64,000 bases of DNA from Heterotrichella gracilis (GCA_032358255.1 JAULBX010011545.1:1-64000), one strand, 5' to 3'; numbered from the stretch's first letter, positions 10,820 to 22,486 are shown. Notes: a model not told the origin generated them from the sequence alone. Made by a program: numbers and translations.

Positions 10820-13800
10820 ATGCGTGCTGCTATCGCAGTCCTGCTGGTTGTTTCAGCCTCTGCCATCGCCAGAGCTGACTTCACCCCACCAGGCTTCTAC
10901 CATGGCAAGGATGGGCCTCGCTTCGAGGTGGTGGACGACCTAAAGCAGTACCAAGTCAGGAAGTACGAGGAGGGTGAGTGGCTGCCCAGGGCCTGAGTTT
11001 GGTTGCAGTTGCGATTTCCATGCCTCCTCTGCAGCTGAGGTCATTTGAGCTGTGTCAATAAATAGCTCTGTCATTTGAGCAGAGGAGGACCATATTTTGC
11101 AGCCAGAGGCTGCAGGTTGAGTGCTGCCTACTTCCACTCAGGAACTTAGGTGTTAGACCTGGTGACGCTGTCATAATATGCAGTGCTACCCTCAGGCTGT
11201 ATTGTAGGAAGCAGCACAGCTTAGGGTAATTCTATACGCTGTAGCTAAAGGTTTTTTGTGGGAAAGCCCCGGTTCCCTCCAGGAGGACCTCAGGCTGATA
11301 CTACCGTATATATTTCCAAAAAGGCTTCAGCCGTCCATGTTGCCTGGAAGTGTTGCAGTTAATTCAAGGTTCTAAGTTGGATTACATTCAGTAGTTGGGT
11401 AGCATACTGGGTAGCATACCTCTCTTGATGTAATCATCATCAATCATGGCACCTGCCACGCATGCATGTTGCGCAGCTGAATTGCGTAGTGCTCAGCAGT
11501 CTAGAAATCCAGCTGGCAGGGTATCCTAATCTGCCTGTGCCTGTACCTGTACCTGTCATATGGGATGTGGTACCGTCCAGTGGCAAGGATTATGAGGGCA
11601 TGTGGGCTACAAATCCTGGTGAAATGTGCACGGGGCTTAAAATGGCTTGTTAGCCATTAAAGTATGCATGCGCATGCGCTGGTGAGGTACATTGTTGATA
11701 CGCGTGATGCTGCAAAGCACTGTGCAATGTCTCCGCACATTTTATTGCTTTTCTGCTTACTACTTTCTTCCCTTTTCCAGCCAAGTTTGCGGTGGCACGC
11801 GTGACCACCTGTGACATTGCGGAAGGAGAACTGAAGGCAGTTGCGGTAAGGATTCAAATTTTATTGAATATGTGTGATTGCCCGGGATTGAATCATATTG
11901 CATGTGGTATCATGACACATTGTGCATGCATGCCGGACCTTGCCATGGCCCATAGGTCACAGAGTTTGTCCCACCAGTGTGTGCCATGCATCTGCGCCAT
12001 GTGATGGAGTGCTTGGCAGAAGCACAAAGTGTTGTCAGTTCACAACAACTTGATGTTGATCACTGGTAGTTGATGCATGTACTCAGAGCCTACCTTTGGC
12101 TTTGACTAGTCAGCCTTTTGTAACTTGCACCCGCAGGTGGTGGACCACTGACCGCACGAAAAACCCTAAGGGCATTTGCTTACAAATAACCTTCAAACCC
12201 AATGACCTCTAAACTCTCCTAACCACAAACACCCATGTGCAGCTCCTTGCCAACTACTTCCTTGGCGCTAATGAGCGCTCGGAAAGCATTTATTTCACAG
12301 TGCCCCTACTGATCAGGCGCACCTACAGCGATGCCATCCCAGGCAGGGGGGACGAAGAGGATGGTGCCGGTTGGGAAGGGAGCCTGGGCGATGCTGATAA
12401 CGCCACCCGCCTGGTTGAGGTTCTCCTGCTTGATCTGGCTGAGCCAGCGGGTCTGGAGGAGGGTCTGGTGGGAGGAATTGGAGGGGACCGTGTGAGTGAA
12501 GCATCAGATAATGGCTCAAATCAGCTGGGAAGGCCGGACAAGGGTGCTGCTGAAAAGAAGCGCAGAGGAGAGGGTGACCTACTTTCTGCCAACTCTGATT
12601 TGCTGGAGACAAGCGGTGGGTCTGGCAAGGGTGGCGGGGAGGAGCAGGGAGACAAGTCCAGTCCTGGCGCCTACGATGCTGCCTACATCCCAAGTGGCTA
12701 TGAAGGCGCCTACATCCCTAGCAGCTACGAAGAAGCCTACATCCCAAGTGGCTCTAAGGATGCCTACATCCCTAGTGGCTATGATGATGCCTATCACTAT
12801 GATGAGGCTGATGAACAGGCTCAAGATCACCCTGGTGCTCCTGAACCCTGTGGGCCAGCTGAGTGTGGGAAGGATACGAGGGGTCATGATCGCCACCGCC
12901 CCAAGGATTTCACTGTCGAGGCCTGGCTGTACCTACCCTACAAGTACCAGGTAGGCCCTAGGGGTTTAGGGTTTTAAGGTTGTCATGGGCACCATGGCGA
13001 TAACCATTACCGCCTCCTCCAAGTTTGCTGTCAAGGCCTGACTGCTGTTGCCCTGTAATACATACTATGAGGTGATAGGTGTATATGACCATGCATGACA
13101 TGGCGCAGGCTGTACTACTTAGTTCAAATCTAAATCTTGATTACCATGCATGTGTCACCCTGCAGGATATGTTTTCCTCCAACAACCCTAGACCTGCTAA
13201 AATGTGTCACATCCTATAACACCACTCTGGAAGTTCAACCCTGAACATGTTTCCTGTGGTCTTGCAGGTGGGAAGTGAGGCTGAGGCCCCCAAGCCAAAC
13301 TCCACCAAGATGAAGATTGAGACTGTGCCTGAGTCTGTTGTTTATGTGCGCTCCTTCAGCGGGTTCCCATCCCCGGGTGCGTTCATCGACAACCTGCGCG
13401 CGCTGACTGATGCCCTGGATGACAACCATGAGGCTTACAATGACACCGATGTGGCATTTGCCATGTACGAGCCGCCGATCCAGTTGGAGAATCGCCACAA
13501 CGAGATCCACATCCCACAGGTATAGCAGTGTAACAAAACAAAATCTGATTTTTTGTATATAAAATCTTGTAATCTTGTACAGCCTGGTCATGTTTAAAAA
13601 AAAAATCAAAGTGTTTTTTGTGACGTCGGAGGTAGCTTGGGCAGTTGTGGTTATGGAATTCTGCTGAGCATGGCAATTATGCGCCTGGCTTTCAAATTGG
13701 CTGGATGCCTGCTGTATAAAGCATTCACACTGCATACATATGTTTTCAATTGCAGCTTAGCCTGGCAAGTCACGGTAGTCGTGAGCTTTATTCATTGCCT

Positions 13801-14040
13801 ATTGTGCAGGGTAACGGCAAGAAGCCGCGTCAGCATGGGGGTAGCGGTGACCGCCGTTACAGGAGGGCAAATCTCCGGGAGGATGACCTGCGCAAAACAC
13901 ATATGATTGTGCACAGGCTGGATGACTCACTGATTTCCAATGTTGTGATATCTCCACTGTCTGAATTGATTCCAGCCATTACGGCGCAGAGGATCATTGA
14001 AGTTGTGAGATACATCAAAAGGGTACTCAACCTGTCATAG
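10820..14040 (+). CDS. Secreted SOUL-domain (heme-binding protein 2-like) protein 1
   Basis: Exons 10820-10973, 11781-11845, 12243-12950, 13268-13519 and 13810-14040 give 469 residues. The ATG in ACCATG context is shared with the tandem copy. A signal peptide is clear (MRAAIAVLLVVSASAIARA). The SOUL pattern follows: PRFEVVDDLKQYQVRKYEE, then AKFAVARVTT, LLANYFLGANE with YFTVP, and later VYVRSFSGFPSPGAF with a closing YEPPIQLENR. The SOUL family binds heme or other tetrapyrroles. The protein is larger than usual because about 190 acidic residues, including a 9-residue tandem repeat, interrupt the domain in exon 3. The signal peptide implies ER/secretory or lysosome-like location, unlike cytosolic HBP1 (inference). 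The C-terminal ~75 residues are basic, then hydrophobic, and not recognised. Confidence 0.85.
12681..12788 (+). repeat. 27-bp coding tandem repeat (AYIPSGYE-type units)
   Basis: Four 27-bp units (starts 12681, 12708, 12735 and 12762) encode AYIPSGYEG, AYIPSSYEE, AYIPSGSKD and AYIPSGYDD, flanked by degenerate AYDA and AYHYDEA. The array is absent from the neighbouring copy of the gene, so it expanded after the duplication or was lost there. Confidence 0.9.
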
Positions 14041-15106
14041 ACAAGGCATGTCTATGCCATGATGCTTTCCAGTGGTTTAGAAAAGGACTGTATTACCATT
14101 TGCATGTTGTACAGGAAAGTCATGTTCTGCACATTCATTTGACCACATAGTAAATGGATTATTGTAAGGATGGATGTGGGGGTGGTCCTCAGGGTGTGCG
14201 ACATACTGGCATAAGAGGTCAGTAACTGCAAGCTAGGATAAATTTCAAATTTTGGTGACCCGGACCCTTGTAAAATGGCCTTGCGCATGCTGCTGCACAC
14301 CAGGTGTGCCTGGCAGTACCCATGCGCATGGGCGCCCCTTGGGCAAGCCTTAGGACAGAGGAAGTTGTTTACTATGTTCTTGATATCAGGCAGGCTTTCC
14401 AGCTTGGGAGGTGACCGTCAAGTCTTGCAATTATGCACCCCAATGGTGGGTTGACATAGGTGTTGCCGCAACACACGAGCTGTGGGTGCAGCCCATCGTC
14501 TGCCTCTGTGTAGTACTTGCTGGCCCCCATTGACACGTTGGCTGTGGTGTCACTGCATGGAATCCAGGTCAACTGCAATGTGCCAAGCACAGCCTGCAGC
14601 AGGGTGATAAAATGTTGAGAACACGTCCACACCTGCGTAGTTTAGGGTTTAGGTTAGGGTTTTGTTGTGTTTCGGAAGGGGGACGCTGCCAAATCAATAG
14701 GAGACATGCCGTGCTGCATGTGATGATCACATGGGCTGCCCATGTGACTGTACTACAAGTTGAAGAGACTGCCACGAGGTACCACGTTTTCCTTCCAGTT
14801 TCGAAAGACACAGCCTGTGGGGGGCCCCTGGCTTCCCTCACAGCATCTTCTCTGAGAGGTTGACCAGCTCGGTGCCCAGTATAAACAGTACACTTGGTTG
14901 GCAAGCTACCTGGTTTTACCGTGGGTTGCAACAAGGGTGCCTAACTTGTTTCCAAGGAATCCCAAGCTTTCCTGTCATCGATAGCACGCTCTAGACATTG
15001 GACCCTGCGCTGGTACAGTCACTGTGACACAAGCACACACATCAACCGCAGTCCTGTGTGGCAGGCACAGAGTTTTGTCTGAAGTGCAAGGCTAGTTTGG
15101 ACCACC
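14041..15106. other. Intergenic region between SOUL genes with coding-like minus-strand stretches
   Basis: Starts with the 3' UTR of SOUL gene 1. On the minus strand 14600-14375 reads, after an acceptor-like CTGCAG, into an open frame with ANVSMGASKYYTEADD and HPQLVCCGNTYVNPP. Around 14880-14770 another frame reads GPPQAVSFETGRKTWYLVAV. They may be exons of an unrecognised gene or remains of a mobile element. A stop or frameshift at 14845 argues for decay. TTTAGGG motifs separate the two. The last ~100 bp should be the SOUL gene 2 promoter. Confidence 0.25.
14163..14167 (+). terminator. Putative poly(A) signal TGTAA
   Basis: TGTAA lies 123 bases after the SOUL gene 1 stop codon. This is the usual nuclear poly(A) signal of volvocalean green algae. 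The cleavage site is not visible. Confidence 0.45.
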
Positions 15107-18100
15107 ATGCTTGCTGTGTTCGCAGTGCTGCTGGTTGTTTCAGCCGCTGCCATCGCCAGGGCTGACTTCACCCCACCAGAATTCTACCATGGCAAGGATG
15201 GGCCTCGCTTCGAGGTGGTGGACAACCTGAAGCAGTATCAAGTCAGGAAGTACGAGGAGGGTGAGTGCCTGCCCTGTGATAATTGTGACAACTGAGGTGC
15301 ACTGGCATGCTTTGACTAACACACCACTAGCCAACTCCTGCAGACCAGGTCCTTCCATGTTGAAGCACTCTAGTAAACAGCATCATGCTAGCAGGTACCA
15401 GTGCGGTATCAGTGGTTCACACCAGCCTGGTTCCTAGGGGCTATCTGTGTGCTTGAAGAGTGGGTACTGTCTAGCTCATGCATGCATGTCATACACCTCG
15501 GGTATGCTGCATGCAGCCATGAGCTAGGCAGTTTTTGAAAGTGGCTTCAAGCGCACAGGTGGCCCCAAGGAATCATTGTATCTCATGGAGGAGTCCCTAG
15601 TGTGTGTGGCATGCATGCATTATGCCAGCTGGATTTCATAGCTGTGCCTTCATTTGCCAACCATATTGAAAGGTGGTCTGCTGTTGATTGCGCTTGCGCT
15701 TGGGCAGATGCAGCATGGTAACCTGTCAGCGCTTGCACCTCAAATAGCATGTGCATGCAGCGCTGCATGCATGCAGGCGCCTCGACGCCGCATCATTTTG
15801 CATTCCTTGGGGTGCATCAACTTTTCGCAGCTGCTGGTGGTGTATTGCATATGCTGTAAATGTTGATGCATGTGATTTTCATAGACAAGGCACTGTACAC
15901 TGTCATTCCTACTGTGGCAGTTTTGCTGACTCAATGACTTCTTTTGCCCCTTTTGCAGCCAAGTTTGCGGTGGCAAGCGTGACCACCCGTGACATCGTGG
16001 AGGGGGAACTGAAGACAATGGCGGTAGGAAAGAGTTTGCTAAATAATAATGAGTTTACTAAATTGTTGCCAGGCGCTGTGTCACACCCTGTCAGATGTGT
16101 TGTGATGCCCATGTGGCTTCTGCCGTTCATTCTGTCATTCACGCCCAGTCGCGTCATCTGGTGCACTGACTAGGCGTCACTGGCAAGTCTGCACTGTCGA
16201 GGCTTCAGAGATATGCGCTGCAAATGCACACACTCTGAACTACATAATCTGCTGGTACTCACCAATGATAACCCCCCTGCTATTACTAGCACCACTGACC
16301 AGGGGCTTTCCCCTGCACAAGGGCATTCCCTCACCCCACGTGTTTTCCTCCCCTGCGCAGCTCCTTGCCAACTACTTCCTTGGCGCAAATGAGCGCTCGG
16401 AGCACATCAACTTCACGGTGCCCTTCCTGAGGCGCATCTACAGCGATGCAGGAAGGACGAGGAGGATGATACCGATGAGGAAGGGTGCCTGGAGGACGTG
16501 CCTGATGGCTCCGACACCCTGGATGAGGTTCCCCTCATTCTTCTTGAGCCACAGCGCCTGGGTGAGAATCTGGTGGAGGTGATGGGAGTGGATGTGGTCA
16601 GTGGCGGTTCCCAGCTGGGTCGCCGTGGGGGTCTCATGGGTGATGATGGGAAGAAGCGCAGCGGGGATGATGGTGAGGATGAGGTGGACAAGGGGCACCA
16701 CGGCTGCCACAAGCACCCCGGCCATGACCGCCACCGCCCCAAGGAGTTCAAAGTTGAGGCTGCGCTGTATTTGCCCTACAAGTACCAGGTAGGCCCTAGG
16801 GCTTAGGGTTTTTAGGGTTCAAGATTATCGTTTTGGATAGCTGTACACGCTGTGACCTGTTTGCCTATTGTGCGGATTGCATGGCGTTCTTGCATTTCAC
16901 AGGTTGGAAGTTTAGTTTCTCATTAAGCAAGCCTTAGGGTGATTTAACCATCAAGTGCTGATTGCGATCGCAAATGCAGCATTGAGGTGTTGCAACAGGC
17001 AAACAGGGAACAGGTGTAGGGTGTAGGGTTAGGCTTTGAAGATACTAGGGTTCCATTCATTCTACTGGGGTTCCATTCACTTAACTGACATGTTATCTGC
17101 TGTGGTCCTGCAGGTGGGAGGTGAGGCAGAGGCCCCCAAGCCCAACTTCACCGAGATTGAGATCAAGTCGTTCCCGGAGGTTGTTGTCCATGTGCGCTCC
17201 TTCAGCGGCTTTCCAACCCCGCGTGCCTTCCTCGACAACCTGGATAAGCTGACTGATGCCCTGGATGACAACGATGAGAATTATGATGACACCTGTGTGG
17301 TGTTTGCCATATATGAGCCGCCAATCCAGCTGGAGAATCGCCACCAGGAGGTGCACATCCCACAGGTACTGTTTACCCTAAGGGTATGTGGTGACGATAA
17401 GGTGTCCCATCCCATTTTTTAACCTTTCAGTCTGACCTTTGGTTAACCCCGCTGATTGTGGAGGTCTCAAAAATCGTTGCTTGCAATGGCTTCCAGTTAG
17501 GGTCAAATAAACTGCAAACAACTCTATGTCGATGACTGTGATTGAAGGATGATTGCATGGTTGGTCACCCACGCGAATCATTCTTCATCTTCAGTGATCG
17601 ACATTGGAGTTGAATGCAGTTCTTTTACCCAAACTAGAAGCCATGATACCGTCATGATGTGTTACCAGGCAATCGATGTTCTGGCACCAGTGCGTGTTAC
17701 CTACAAAGCTTTGGAAAAAGTGGTATATCTCCAAAGCTTTGGAAAAAGTGGAACATGCACCGTGCCAGCTGACATTGATTTTGCCTGGATGCCTGCTGGT
17801 ACATCCACAACGCTCATGTGGCTACCATGCAGCATGTCCTTAGTCCAGTGTGACGGTAGATGAGAGCTATTGCTGTGCTGCCACTTTGTCACCGCATTGC
17901 TGTCATGTCACAACGCATCCATTCGAATAAGATACATGCTATTAAGTGCCGTTGAACCGCAATAACATTATTTTTTGCAGGGCACCGGCAAGCACCGCCA
18001 CCACCGCCACCACAGGAGGGAGGATGAGGACTTGAGCAGTGCACCTATGGTGTATAGCCAGGTGCTGGATGAGCCAATGGTCACCAGCGGTGTGATTACA

Positions 18101-18109
18101 GTGTCCTGA
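15107..18109 (+). pseudogene. SOUL-domain gene 2, tandem copy with a frameshift in exon 3
   Basis: Exons 15107-15260, 15959-16023, 16361-16788, 17114-17365 and 17981-18109 match those of SOUL gene 1 in order, splice phase and, for exons 1, 2 and 4, exact length. It has a signal peptide (MLAVFAVLLVVSAAAIARA), LLANYFLGANERSEHI, VVHVRSFSGFPTP and YEPPIQLENR. In exon 3, just after the codons for IYSD, ten bases present in gene 1 are missing. Exon 3 is 428 bp and does not keep frame; the original frame stops near 16580, while the other frame stays open to the donor. Exons 4 and 5 remain open, so decay is recent, or this is an assembly error. The C-terminus is shorter and His-rich (GKHRHHRHHRRED). 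No intron explains the shift. Confidence 0.8.
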
Positions 18110-18170
18110 AATGGACAGGGCAGGTTTTGCAGCGGTTGTTTACACCGCAGTCTGCTGGGCCTGTGTAGCC

Positions 18171-18175
18171 TGTAA
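18171..18175 (+). terminator. Putative poly(A) signal TGTAA
   Basis: TGTAA lies 62 bases after the SOUL gene 2 stop codon, the common green-algal poly(A) element. The equivalent position of gene 1 also has one. Confidence 0.45.
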
Positions 18176-18699
18176 CAGGGTTTTGACCGGAAAACGTTTG
18201 AGTGATGGGGCATGTAGTACGATTGTATCATGGTGAATCACCATACTGTACGCGTTGTAGGATTGATGAAGGTGGATGGATGGCACTGGGATGGTGGCTT
18301 GCAAAAACAATCTGCATAATGTTTTGGTGTATGGTTAGCTGTTGCTGAACTTGGCGTTAGCTTGATAGACCGTATTGGTTTTATAAACACTAGATTTTTA
18401 CAAGCTTTCCAGTGGAATTCTACTAGTTGGCAAACCTTTGTTTCGTTCTACAGTAATGTTGAAATACAGCAGATAGGATGTGGCAATGTGTCAGTGTGCT
18501 ACAATTAGTTGATGAGGATTGGATAGCCGCCCACTGCAGTGCTTGTCCAACACTTGTTGTGGCTTCGTATGTTGCACACAGAATTGAGAGACGGTTGCTG
18601 TGGATTTCCAACCTTATTACTGGCTGTAAACTGGAATAAGTAGTTGTGCATAGGAATGCATGCTGAGCCTAGATCAATTCTAAGGTTGGCTGTGAACCC

Positions 18700-19062
18700 A
18701 ATGGGCACTCACATGGCATGTGAATGCCGCTTCGATGCCAGTGGCACTGGCATTATAATGCGAAGGCAGTGCCAACGGCGCCAGGGTTTGACACAAACCC
18801 TATACACAGGTTTTGGGCACAGGAACCGAAACATCATCAAGGCAATACAACAACCTTAGCTGCTTGTGAATTTCTAGTTGTCATTTTAAAGAAATACCAC
18901 TCCTTTTCCAATCGGGCCCCACAATGCATGCATACAGGCAAAACACCGAGACTTGAGTTGTTAGGAGTTGAGTTGACGCCTAAACGGTCTAACTTCGGCG
19001 CAACCGCCTCAACCCATTCCTACAACTACTGCACAACACACAAGTGCCCCAAACCCACCAAC
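18700..19062 (+). repeat. Duplicated upstream segment, copy A (before the plastid membrane protein gene)
   Basis: Shares ordered blocks with 22044-22468: an AACCTTATACACAG-like block, GGGCACAGGAACCGAAACAT, a CCTTTTCCA block, and near the end CACAAGTGCCCCAAACCCAC. Each copy lies directly upstream of a gene for an organelle membrane protein, so it may be a duplicated promoter or a mobile element that landed twice. Confidence 0.65.
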
Positions 19063-19251
19063 ACTGCGCACATGCGTGCATATGGTGGGATAGAGAAGGA
19101 AATCAAACCAGTAGCACTCAGCGCTACCAGATCCCAAATAAGTCTTCTCCTTCATTCCTGCTCCAACCTGTTCCCGTATCCAGTGTACTCTCGCTTCCGT
19201 GTGTCCACATCCAAGGTTTTGTGCTGTCCAATACCTATCTGCCTGTGAACC
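19063..19251. other. Probable 5' leader of the plastid membrane protein gene
   Basis: Unique sequence between the duplicated upstream block and the start codon. No exon was recognised. Confidence 0.3.
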
Positions 19252-19872
19252 ATGGCCGCGTATGGGCAATCTGCCAGGTTGAGCAACACCGTTGCCGCAG
19301 CACCTTCCCGGCCTTGTGCCAGGTACCACAGAGGTGCCGTGTCCCCAGAACGCCAAGCACCGGTTTTCCGTGGTAGTGCCCAGCTGCAGCTGAACACAAA
19401 GCGGTTCGTGGCACGAGGTGCTTCAAGGGCTGAGGGGCCCGCATCCAAGCCCAACCCCCCACTGAACCAGTCCCCTGTTCCCGCTGCTGGGTCGAAGGTT
19501 GACAAGCATCTGGGGTGTGTATTCAATCAGATGTGGGTGGGCCGCATGCACACATGGGTCCTCCAGACCAAGGGAGGGTGGGTGCTCTTGCATGTGCGTG
19601 CAGCGTGCGCAGAACCTTTATCAGCTGGAGACTAGACAACCTGTGGGCACACTACTTGCTTCAACCCTGCTGACAGCGGCCTGTGCAACTTGCAGGCCTC
19701 CTCCCTCGATGAGGAGCTACCGGCTTGGGTACCTCAGGTTAATGCCTTCCTGAAGGAAAACAAGACGCTGCTCAGGCTGGTGATCTTACTTGCGGTCTAT
19801 GCTTCTTGCGCCTGGGTTATCTATGCCACGTTCTGGTGGTGCTTGTGGCACCTGATCAATCTCGATAAGTGA
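19252..19872 (+). CDS. Small predicted plastid membrane protein, family not recognised
   Basis: Exons 19252-19497 and 19696-19872 join in phase 0 and encode 140 residues. The ATG is in strong context (GTGAACCATGGCC). The first ~60 residues are rich in Ala, Ser and Arg and almost free of acids (MAAYGQSARLSNTVAAAPSR), as expected for a chloroplast transit peptide. Exon 2 encodes a short acidic segment (SLDEELPAWVPQV), then one long or two short membrane spans (LLRLVILLAVYASCAWVIY followed by ATFWWCLWHLIN) and ends at LDK. It is probably a thylakoid or envelope membrane subunit, but no family was matched. Its upstream region shares a duplicated block with MPC1. Confidence 0.6.
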
Positions 19873-20592
19873 AGGTACGGCTGGCAGTCAAGGGCAGATG
19901 CAGTGCTTGCGGGCTCCCCTTGGGTTGTGTAGCTAGATAGAGGCTTGTTAGCTACAACACTTAGGGGCATCTGTGTTGCTCTCTCACTTGCCCTTGCCGT
20001 AGCACAGGCAGGCTTCACAGGCACACTGCACTGCACTGCCTGACAGAATGTCAACCCTAAACCCTAAACCCTAAACAGTTTGATTTTCTGTTGGTCAGGG
20101 AGTATGCAGCGCCAAAGGAAGCTCATGAAGCTTCATGGTACCTAGGTCAAAGGTACACCGCCGCTGCCTTTCCGCTGCACCGCCTGCACCCGCTGCATTG
20201 GTGACACCTGGCAGCGCTTCAGCAAGGTTGTGTCACTGGCAACACAAGGGAGGGGTGGGGCGGGGTACGAAAGCAGCCTTCCACGACTTTAGGGTTCAGC
20301 ATGCGCTTCAGGGTTTTGTTTTGCAGCTGCAGCTCTCCTCCACAAATCCATTGGCGCCTTCATTGCACGCCTTCCTCCTTGACATGATACCAGTAGCAAA
20401 ACTCACAACCAGGCCATCCCTGCTTGCCAACGGTGCTGACGCGGCCACATTCCAAACTGTGTTACATGTGCAGCCGGGGTGACATGTGCAGCTGGGGTGA
20501 CGTGCATGGCAGCTGGCAGCATGGAATGCAGGCGCGTCAGCACGGTCGCCTCACTGCAGTGCAGGCACCCTGCCGTGCGCAACTAGAAGTTT

Positions 20593-20641
20593 AAGAGGGC
20601 GGCAATAGTGAGGATTGAATCAATGATTGCCGCCCCCTCTT
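20593..20641. repeat. Short inverted repeat (GC-rich hairpin)
   Basis: Arm AAGAGGGCGGCAAT and arm ATTGCCGCCCCCTCTT pair over 14 bases with two unpaired C, around a 19-base loop that itself contains the near-palindrome ATTGAATCAAT. Confidence 0.75.
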
Positions 20642-21327
20642 GGCCATCTAATTGTGTCCGCAGCAGGGTGCCTGCGCCACGGTGAGGAGCAGGGCGTGGA
20701 TGACGCCAAGCGGAGCAGGTATGAAAGCTCCATCAATGGTATTGCTGCGCCATGTATGTAATCATGCGCATTGTACCTCATGTGAGGATTCCATGCTTAC
20801 AGTCACAGCTCAAGGCCTCTCCATGTGCACACAGTGCGGTGTTATAGAAGTCAAGGGACACGCATTGCATGCAGGCTGTCAATAAATTTTTAGGTGGAAT
20901 GTGAGTTGCTATCAACTACTAATGGGCTACTATTGTCTGACAACCATTTTTGCGCTCTCTATTGAGGCTTTGCCAATCTGGCGCTTGCGCTAATGCAATT
21001 GCATACTTCTTTCAAAGTTGTCCCACAAGTACGCAGCCAGGATTGTTTTTTAGCTGATTTTTTGTTTAGGATTTACTTTCTTGATCCAATCTGCAAGTTT
21101 TGCAGCTATCGTCAAGGCAAGAGCTGATTTCAAATGTATCTGTATGCAGGTCATGGCGTCCACAGTTGGTGGCATCCTGGGCACACACTACCTCCTTGTG
21201 GAACATGGCAGCGGACAGGAGAATTGACTCACTCTGGCAGCAACGATTTGCTTTGCCTGCATCAAGGAGGGCATTGATGCAACCCACAAGGATGTTAGGG
21301 GTCAATAGCCAAGGGCTTGGCAGGGTT

Positions 21328-21511
21328 GCTGGTACAGCAAGCACTGCAGAGGCCAGCAGTGCAGAATGCAATCTGTGTATCTCTTGTGTTGCCAAGGAAC
21401 AGTTTCATTTGTGCATCGCTGTTGCTGCCAAGGGACAGTTCCCATGACAAAGACAGAGATTCATGGATGGCGTCCCGCACTGCTGGCCTCTGTATTGCTT
21501 GCTGTACCAGC
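21328..21511. repeat. Long imperfect inverted repeat, 56-bp arms
   Basis: 21328-21383 and 21456-21511 are reverse complements at 47 of 56 positions by my count, with a 72-base loop. The shared core is GCTGGTACAGCAAGCA and CAGAGGCCAGCAGTGC. A transcript would fold into one long hairpin, like small-RNA precursors of green algae or a foldback element. Confidence 0.8.
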
Positions 21512-22043
21512 TGCTGGATTTTGTCAACCTGGCGATACAATACAGCCACAGCACAGCCGCTGCCACAGCCTGAAGAGACAGGTCTGTCGACACAGCAGCA
21601 TCCACAGCAACCTGTTGCAGGACATGATTTGTTACAGAGAAAGTGCGGTACAGTAGAGGGTAGCTTGTACCACTGCGATACATTTTTCCTACAAGCTTTG
21701 CGTTTGAGGCAAGAAATATTTGTAATATTAAAGTAGTGCACTAAAGTGACCAATCCCGCTGGTTATCACGTCATCTATACTATTAAAGTGGCACTGGTAC
21801 TACAGCAATAGCCTCTGAGCTTCACCGTCATGAGGTCCCATCATGATGTCCAACTGCTGGTGACAGCAATCTGATTGTAATCACACTGCTGCTGTGCCTT
21901 TTTAATCCCATGGCTGTGCGCTGCATATTTGAAATAAGGTACAAGGGCATGTCAAGGGCTTGGACCGGAGCTATAATTCGCTTGTGTTGGCAACAGATGC
22001 TGTGAATAATCGTATGTCGCACCCATGGGGGCATGCTTGGGGC

Positions 22044-22468
22044 GTGCATGTGCAAAGGTACCTTATAATTGCCGCTACGATGTCAATGGCATTGGCAGGT
22101 GGCGGTGGCGGTGCAATTTTTGCCAAATGGTTTGAAACAAACCTTATACACAGTTCAACTGACAGAGTCTGGGCACAGGACCGAAACATCATCATCAAGG
22201 CGATTCATCAAGGCGAAAATCGGTCACAATTTTTACTTTTATGTTATCTTATAAACCCACCACATTAATTAACGAAATACCATGCCTTTTCCATCTTTCA
22301 GACAAAACGCATGCATATATTCGTAAGTGGCGCATACGTTGGGCACAACAGCGATACTGAGTTAAGCGGTTGACGCTTCAAAGGACTGTCTAAGTATTGC
22401 GCATCCACCTCCGCCATCATCACCACGACTTCTGCACAAAACACAAGTGCCCCAAACCCACCAACGCT
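22044..22468 (+). repeat. Duplicated upstream segment, copy B (before MPC1)
   Basis: Partner of 18700-19062. The closing block CACAAGTGCCCCAAACCCAC lies about 20 bases before the MPC1 start codon, against about 190 bases in the other copy. Intervening sequence has diverged strongly. Confidence 0.65.
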
Positions 22469-22486
22469 TGGCAGCAGTGGCACACG

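Larger units (their letters stand above)
19873..22486. other. Intergenic region with two hairpins and a duplicated promoter block
   Basis: Holds the 3' UTR of the plastid protein gene, a CCCTAAA run near 20053-20078, hairpins at 20593-20641 and 21328-21511, and the upstream block of MPC1 at 22044-22468. Open frames across the large hairpin exist on both strands because the arms are complementary; they are not taken as genes. Confidence 0.5.

Noticed and set aside
16405-16450. A tiny intron to rescue the SOUL gene 2 frameshift
   Set aside because: A GT..AG pair exists but spans under 40 bases and removing it leads to an immediate stop in the resulting frame.
20053-20078. CCCTAAA run as a chromosome end
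   Set aside because: Short interstitial run flanked by unique sequence and genes on both sides; not a telomere.
21295-21753. Open frames on both strands through the long hairpin
   Set aside because: The similar peptides on opposite strands (LVQQAIQRPAV and LVQQALQRPAV) are explained by the inverted repeat itself.
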